DNA of 10,614 nucleotides from JBAPRR01 sp049281195 (GTDB taxonomy: Bacteria > Actinomycetota > Acidimicrobiia > Acidimicrobiales > CAVXTF01). A program made the translations under genes and the position numbers. Under the pieces are notes generated by a model. It was given only the letters and a program-made list of their open reading frames with translations, was not told the origin of the DNA and searched no databases. The first letter of the stretch is position 1. The number at the start of each line of letters is the position of its first letter. Where the stretch lies: the NCBI GenBank assembly GCA_049281195.1, contig JBAPRR010000219.1:1-10614 (forward strand), given 5' to 3'. Below are positions 6,564-10,614 of the stretch, one piece after another.

Positions 6564-7313
6564 ATGGGAGTTCCTGCTGAAAGACCGCGTACAGTCCCCT
6601 CGCTCGAAGCAAGGGGACTGTACGCGGGGTATCACGGGCTCCCTGTCATCCACGGCATAGATCTCGAGGTTCACGCCGGCGAGATCGTCGGTATCCTGGG
6701 AGCAAACGGTGCCGGGAAGACCACGACTCTCTTGGCTCTCGCAGGGTCTCTCCCGACCGGTAAAGGAGAGGTGAGGATCGCGGGTTCCCGCACGTCCTCG
6801 CCTCTGCACGTCCGGGCTCGGTCAGGGCTGTCCTTCGTAACCGAAGACAGGTCTGTCTTCATGCAACTCTCGGTCCGGGACAACCTCAGGCTTGCGAGGG
6901 TGAAACCGGACGAGGCCCTGGAGTTGTTCCCCGAGCTCGAACGGCTCATGAACCGGCGGGTCGGGCTGCTTTCGGGTGGCGAGCAGCAAATGCTCACACT
7001 CGGACGCGCTCTCGCTCGGAGGCCCCGCATTCTTCTGGGTGACGAGCTGTCGCACGGTCTCGCTCCGCTGCTGGTCAGGCGTCTTTTGGACGCGGTGCGC
7101 ACGTCGGCCGACCGGCGGGGAATCGCAGTCTTGTTAGTCGAACAGCACATCAAGCAATTGGCCCGGGTTGCAGACCGGATCTACGTCATGCAGCGCGGAC
7201 GTATCGCTCAATCTGGCCCCACGAGCTCGATCGTTGGTTCGATGAACCAGCTCGAGAATGTCTACCTCTCCGGAGCAACAAGTAGCGCCGCTCCGATCGG
7301 CGGCTCTTCATGA
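6564..7313 (+). CDS. livF: Liv-type ABC transporter ATPase (LivF-like)
   Basis: This 249-residue cytoplasmic ATPase would power the transporter together with the LivG part of the next protein. Motifs: Walker A GANGAGKTT (46-54), the Q-loop region FVTEDRSVFMQLSVRDNL (91-108), signature LSGGEQQ (136-142), Walker B ILLGDE (156-161), SHGLAP (163-168) and switch histidine H195 in LLVEQH. LivF is favoured over LivG by VFMQLSVRDNL, LSGGEQQML and GLAP. Walker B is slightly off consensus: it reads GDELSHGLAP rather than the common LDEPSLGLAP. Homology to LivF proteins should begin near LEARGLYAGYHG (14-25), so residues 1-13 are an extension. Codons 8-21 contain a perfect inverted repeat (6585-6627). 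The ATG follows the binding-protein stop by 5 bases with no well-spaced ribosome site. The 3' end overlaps the next gene by ATGA, so both junctions point to coupled translation. Confidence 0.94.
   Translation: MGVPAERPRTVPSLEARGLYAGYHGLPVIHGIDLEVHAGEIVGILGANGAGKTTTLLALAGSLPTGKGEVRIAGSRTSSPLHVRARSGLSFVTEDRSVFMQLSVRDNLRLARVKPDEALELFPELERLMNRRVGLLSGGEQQMLTLGRALARRPRILLGDELSHGLAPLLVRRLLDAVRTSADRRGIAVLLVEQHIKQLARVADRIYVMQRGRIAQSGPTSSIVGSMNQLENVYLSGATSSAAPIGGSS
6585..6627. repeat. Perfect 16-bp inverted repeat (11-base loop) inside the start of livF
   Basis: The left arm CCGCGTACAGTCCCCT (6585-6600) is the exact reverse complement of the right arm AGGGGACTGTACGCGG (6612-6627), around the loop CGCTCGAAGCA (6601-6611). 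The arms start 21 bases after the first base of the livF ATG. The right arm encodes R17-G18-L19-Y20-A21, part of the conserved first strand of the ATPase. The left arm encodes P8-R9-T10-V11-P12 in the non-conserved extension. In RNA this would be a strong hairpin. No T-run follows on the plus strand, so it is not a classical terminator. It lies just after the binding-protein gene, where many ABC operons carry a structure that lowers downstream expression. Confidence 0.85.
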
Positions 7314-10060
7314 TCCAATTCGCCGTACTCGGGTTGGGAGTTGCTGCCGTCTACACCCTCCTCGCACAAGGAATTGTTCTCATCTATCGCGGTTCTGGTG
7401 TGGTGAACCTTGCTCAAGGCGCTTACGCCATGGTCGGGGCATTCACGTATTACCAACTGCGCAACTCCGACGACCTCTCGTTCGTTGAGGCATTCGTCGT
7501 AGCGGTCCTGTCGGTCGCGGTCCTGGGAGCCTTGACGCATCTGCTGGTCATGCGGCCGCTCAAGCGAGCGACCCCGGTGGCCCGGCTCATTGCGACCCTC
7601 GGGGTGTTGATAGTCCTTCAGGCGGTCGGACTCTTGTATTTCGGGTCGTCGACCGTCCTCGTTGCGTCTTCCCTTCCCCAAACCGTCTACCACGTCGGTG
7701 GTGTCTTTATTACTGAGGACCGGATCATTCTCCTCGGGATAGCGGTGGTTCTCACCGCAGTGCTTTGGGCTGTTTCGAGGTTCAGCTTGTTCGGCATCGC
7801 TTCACGTGCTGTTGCAGAAAATGAGCGTGCCGCCGCAAGCCTCGCTTGGTCGCCCGACAGAATCGCAACCGTCAACTGGGCGATCGGAGGTGCGCTTGCA
7901 GGAGCCGCGGGAATCCTTGTGGTGCCGTTGACCGGCCTGCAGGCCACGACACTCACTTTGATTGTCATCGGGGCCTTAGCCGCCGCATTGATCGGGGGAC
8001 TGTCATCGTTTCCGATGACCCTTGTGGGCAGTCTTATAATCGGGATCGCTCAAAGTGAGCTCACCCACTACTGGTCTCAGCAAGGGGTGTCCGACACCCT
8101 GCCATTGCTCGTGATCATTGCGGTCCTGATGCTGCGCGGCAAGGTTCTGCCGATACGAGGCATGACGGCAGACAGGCTTCCGTTGCTCGGCTCCGGGGTT
8201 CCCCGACCCGGAGTGATAACCCTGTGTTCCGGCGTATTGATCGCTTTGATCTTCGTCTTTCCCGGATCCTGGAACACCGCTATCGCCAACACGATCATCA
8301 TCGCCGTGATGCTTCTCTCGATCGTGGTCCTCACCGGATACGCAGGTCAGGTCTCGCTAGCCCAATATGCATTGGGCGGGACGGGCGCTTTCGCCGCAGG
8401 GAAGCTGATCGCCTCGGAGGGGTGGCCAGCTTGGGCTGCGATCATCGCGGGAACAGCTTGCGCTGTTGTGGTCGGGGTCCTCTTCGGATTGCCCGCCCTA
8501 CGAACCCGCGGTGTGAACCTTGCCGTTCTGACTCTGGGTCTTGGATTGGCTCTTCAAAGCCTTCTGTTCAATAACGCTCAGTACACCGGTGGAATTATCG
8601 GAACGAACGTGGGACCGCTACATGTGTTCGGGATCGACCTCGACCCCATCGTGTACCCGGACCGGTTCGCGATCTTCGTTCTGGCGGTATTCGGTGTATG
8701 TGCTCTGGCCGTTTCGAACATCCGGAGAGGTCGGGCCGGCCGCCGGATGATCGCAGTCAGGTCCAACGAACGCGCCGCCGCGTCTTTAGGAATCAATGTC
8801 GTGAGCGCGAAGTTGTACGCCTTCGCGATTGCATCGGGGCTCGCCGGACTGAGCGGCATCCTTCTCGGGTTGTCGGCCTACACGATCGTCTTTACCAACT
8901 ACGACCCGATCAGCTCGATCTATGCGGTCACCCTCAGCGTGATCGGAGGTGTCGGGTACATAAGCGGTGCCCTTTTCGGTTCGACTCTCAGCTCCAACGG
9001 AATCGGCAGCCTCATCGGCAACGCGATCTTCGGTACCAACGTGGGAAACTGGTTGACTCTGGGGGGCGGATTGACGCTGCTCGTTCTGTTGATTCGTGAC
9101 CCCGACGGCATAGCTTCTGCAAATGCGAAGAGCCTGAAGAAGATGAGTGAAATGGTTAAGACGAGGTTCACTCATGCGCGCCGACCGGTCGAAACAGACA
9201 AAGTAGGTGCTCTATCAGAGGGGATCGCTGAGAGCGACTTTAAAGCCACTCCGCGAACCCTCACTGTCGAGGGCGCCACGGTGCGGTTCGGTGGGGTACA
9301 GGCTTTGACTGACGTCAGCGTGGCTGTGCGACCTGGTGAGGTCGTGGGGGTCATCGGACCGAACGGGGCAGGCAAGACGACTCTGATAGACGCCATCACC
9401 GGGTTCGTCAACATGAGCGATGGAACGGTACGAGTCGAGGGCACCATGATCGACCACTGGGGGACCAGCCGCCGCGCTAGGTCGGGGATAACCAGGAGCT
9501 TTCAGTCCCTCGAACTCTTTGAAGATCTGACTGTCAGAGAAAACCTTTTGGCCGGTTCTGATCCTCGGGACATGCTCGCGTATCTATCCAACCTCGTGTG
9601 GCCAGGAAAGCGAACCCTGACGCCTGCTGCCATCGCAGCTGTACGGCAGTTTTCGCTCGCAGACGATCTTGAACGCATGGCAATCGAGCTGCCATTCGGT
9701 CGCCGCCGGCTGGTGGGAATCGCTCGAGCGATCGCCACAGGAGCATCTGTGATCTTGTTGGATGAACCCGGAGCCGGTCTTGACGACATCGAAAGGAACG
9801 AACTCGCCGGAGTGATCCGACACATGACGGACGTTTGGAAGATGAGCGTACTTCTCGTCGAACACGACATGAGTCTCGTTATGAAGACGTGCGACCGGAT
9901 CCTTGTCCTGGATGGCGGCTGTCTGCTTTCCGAAGGCACTCCGGACGTGATCAGGAACGACGACCGGGTTGTAGCCGTTTATCTCGGTGATGACACTGGG
10001 GATCACGGCGAAACCGATTCAAGTCGTCGGCAGGAAGTGGCGCTTCGTGCGGACGTTTAA
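7310..10060 (+). CDS. LivH-LivM-LivG fusion: two permease domains plus ATPase in one polypeptide
   Basis: This 916-residue protein combines three normally separate subunits of a Liv-type importer. Residues about 1-280 match LivH: many hydrophobic segments, GSGVVNLAQGAYAMVGAF and the cytoplasmic-loop motif AENERAAASLAWSPDRIATVNWAIGGALAGAAGIL (169-203). Residues about 300-605 match LivM: LTGYAGQVSLAQYALGGTGAF (341-361) and RSNERAAASLGINVVSAKLYAFAIASGLAGLSGIL (484-518). A charged linker (about 606-646) leads to a LivG ATPase (about 648-893): Walker A GPNGAGKT (683-690), Q-loop ITRSFQSLELFEDLTVRENL, Walker B VILLDEP (814-820) and switch histidine H852 in LLVEHD. The signature is degenerate: LPFGRRRLV (794-802), where LivG usually has LSYGQQRRL or similar. 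No stop or frameshift separates the domains. Canonical H-M-G order is kept, while LivF is encoded just upstream with an ATGA overlap. The complex would be membrane-embedded with both ATPases cytoplasmic. Confidence 0.93.
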   Translation: MIQFAVLGLGVAAVYTLLAQGIVLIYRGSGVVNLAQGAYAMVGAFTYYQLRNSDDLSFVEAFVVAVLSVAVLGALTHLLVMRPLKRATPVARLIATLGVLIVLQAVGLLYFGSSTVLVASSLPQTVYHVGGVFITEDRIILLGIAVVLTAVLWAVSRFSLFGIASRAVAENERAAASLAWSPDRIATVNWAIGGALAGAAGILVVPLTGLQATTLTLIVIGALAAALIGGLSSFPMTLVGSLIIGIAQSELTHYWSQQGVSDTLPLLVIIAVLMLRGKVLPIRGMTADRLPLLGSGVPRPGVITLCSGVLIALIFVFPGSWNTAIANTIIIAVMLLSIVVLTGYAGQVSLAQYALGGTGAFAAGKLIASEGWPAWAAIIAGTACAVVVGVLFGLPALRTRGVNLAVLTLGLGLALQSLLFNNAQYTGGIIGTNVGPLHVFGIDLDPIVYPDRFAIFVLAVFGVCALAVSNIRRGRAGRRMIAVRSNERAAASLGINVVSAKLYAFAIASGLAGLSGILLGLSAYTIVFTNYDPISSIYAVTLSVIGGVGYISGALFGSTLSSNGIGSLIGNAIFGTNVGNWLTLGGGLTLLVLLIRDPDGIASANAKSLKKMSEMVKTRFTHARRPVETDKVGALSEGIAESDFKATPRTLTVEGATVRFGGVQALTDVSVAVRPGEVVGVIGPNGAGKTTLIDAITGFVNMSDGTVRVEGTMIDHWGTSRRARSGITRSFQSLELFEDLTVRENLLAGSDPRDMLAYLSNLVWPGKRTLTPAAIAAVRQFSLADDLERMAIELPFGRRRLVGIARAIATGASVILLDEPGAGLDDIERNELAGVIRHMTDVWKMSVLLVEHDMSLVMKTCDRILVLDGGCLLSEGTPDVIRNDDRVVAVYLGDDTGDHGETDSSRRQEVALRADV

Positions 10061-10116
10061 CGAACTATTTGCAGCTGTGACGGGTTCCAAACGGATTTCT
10101 AGTGAGGGGTGGGACG

Positions 10117-10614
10117 ATGCGCCTTGTGACTTTTGACGGCGGCCGCGTCGGGAAGATCATCGATGATCGAATTGTGGAGTTCCGGTGCGATTCGATGCGT
10201 CAGTACTTCGAACTGTCCGGCGAGGTCGACGAGACGGGCGAGAGTTTCGCCTTGTCCAAGGTGACCCTGGACGCACCGATAGTTCCCAAAAAGTTCTTTC
10301 ATACTTCTGGAAACTTCCGCGAGCACGGGGAGGATCTCGAACGTGTCAACTGGTCTCACCCGGTGAACAAGGGAATCGTCTTCTTCCAGAATGTTGACGC
10401 GATCGTCGGCCCCGGACAGCCCGTCATCTACCCTGAGCACCTCACCCGCGAGCTCGACTACGAGCTGGAGTTGGGAATTGTCATCGGCAAGCCTGGAAAA
10501 TTTTTCTCGACCGAAGAGGCGCGGCAACACATTGCGGGGTTCGTCATTTTTAATGACATCACAGCGCGAGTCATCCAGCGCCGCGAGATCAAATCGGGAG
10601 TCTTCTCGTTCTGC
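10117..10614 (+). CDS. Fumarylacetoacetate hydrolase (FAH)-family enzyme, 5' part (runs off right edge)
   Basis: The first 166 codons are visible, starting at the ATG at 10117 with the ribosome site GAGGGG (10104-10109) 7 bases upstream. The protein begins MRLVTFDGGRVGKIIDDRIV, the usual small N-terminal part of bacterial FAH-family proteins. The metal-binding core follows: RELDYELELGIVIGK (111-125), where E116 and E118 fit two carboxylate ligands, and NDITAR (146-151), where D147 fits the third. The family includes fumarylpyruvate and acylpyruvate hydrolases, oxaloacetate decarboxylases and 2-hydroxyhepta-2,4-diene-1,7-dioate isomerases; substrate cannot be told from this part. The C-terminal third, with the rest of the active site, lies outside the window. 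It follows the transporter fusion by 56 bases on the same strand and probably belongs to the same unit, acting on a late oxo-acid intermediate. Confidence 0.9.
   Translation, partial: MRLVTFDGGRVGKIIDDRIVEFRCDSMRQYFELSGEVDETGESFALSKVTLDAPIVPKKFFHTSGNFREHGEDLERVNWSHPVNKGIVFFQNVDAIVGPGQPVIYPEHLTRELDYELELGIVIGKPGKFFSTEEARQHIAGFVIFNDITARVIQRREIKSGVFSFC

Noticed and set aside
6585..6627. The 16-bp inverted repeat as an insertion-sequence end pair or intrinsic terminator
   Set aside because: The arms are only 11 bases apart, with no transposase or target duplication, and no T-run follows on the plus strand. On the minus strand only a weak TCTTTC follows. A coding-region RNA hairpin fits better.

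Overview
The window looks like a piece of an actinobacterial chromosome. This is inferred from moderately high GC (high fifties percent by eye), strong GGAGG-type ribosome sites, a lipoprotein of the LAAC-SSSSSGGG style common in that phylum, and a fused Liv-type transporter of a kind I associate with Actinobacteria. The exact lineage cannot be fixed from the sequence; Acidimicrobiia or Thermoleophilia-like soil or marine groups are possible.

Layout: a leftward unit occupies about 1-2269. In transcription order it holds an acyl-CoA synthetase (2269-665), a GlcG/HbpS-like DUF336 protein (642-217), and the start of an unrecognised gene (152 to the left edge). A short divergent promoter region (2270-2388) separates it from a tightly packed rightward unit. 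That unit holds a PhyH-type Fe(II)/2-oxoglutarate dioxygenase, a carboxymuconolactone decarboxylase (CMD)-family protein, a family III (CaiB/BaiF) CoA-transferase, and a second CMD paralogue. These are followed by a lipoprotein solute-binding protein, a LivF-type ATPase, a 916-residue fusion of LivH, LivM and LivG, and the 5' part of a fumarylacetoacetate hydrolase (FAH)-family gene cut by the right edge. No stretch over 300 bases lacks a gene. I saw no tRNA, rRNA, CRISPR array, transposase or phage gene.

Reading of the whole: this looks like a substrate-specific catabolic locus with its own high-affinity importer. The solute-binding protein, LivF and LivHMG would bring in a small organic acid, amide or amino-acid-like compound. 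The synthetase and/or the CoA-transferase would make a CoA thioester. The dioxygenase, CMD proteins and FAH-family enzyme would hydroxylate, decarboxylate or isomerise, and cleave it. The substrate is not identifiable from sequence alone.

The most unusual features are the triple LivH-LivM-LivG fusion with a degenerate ABC signature in its ATPase part, two CMD paralogues flanking the CoA-transferase gene, and a perfect 16-bp inverted repeat inside the first codons of livF, at the boundary between the solute-binding-protein gene and the membrane and ATPase genes.
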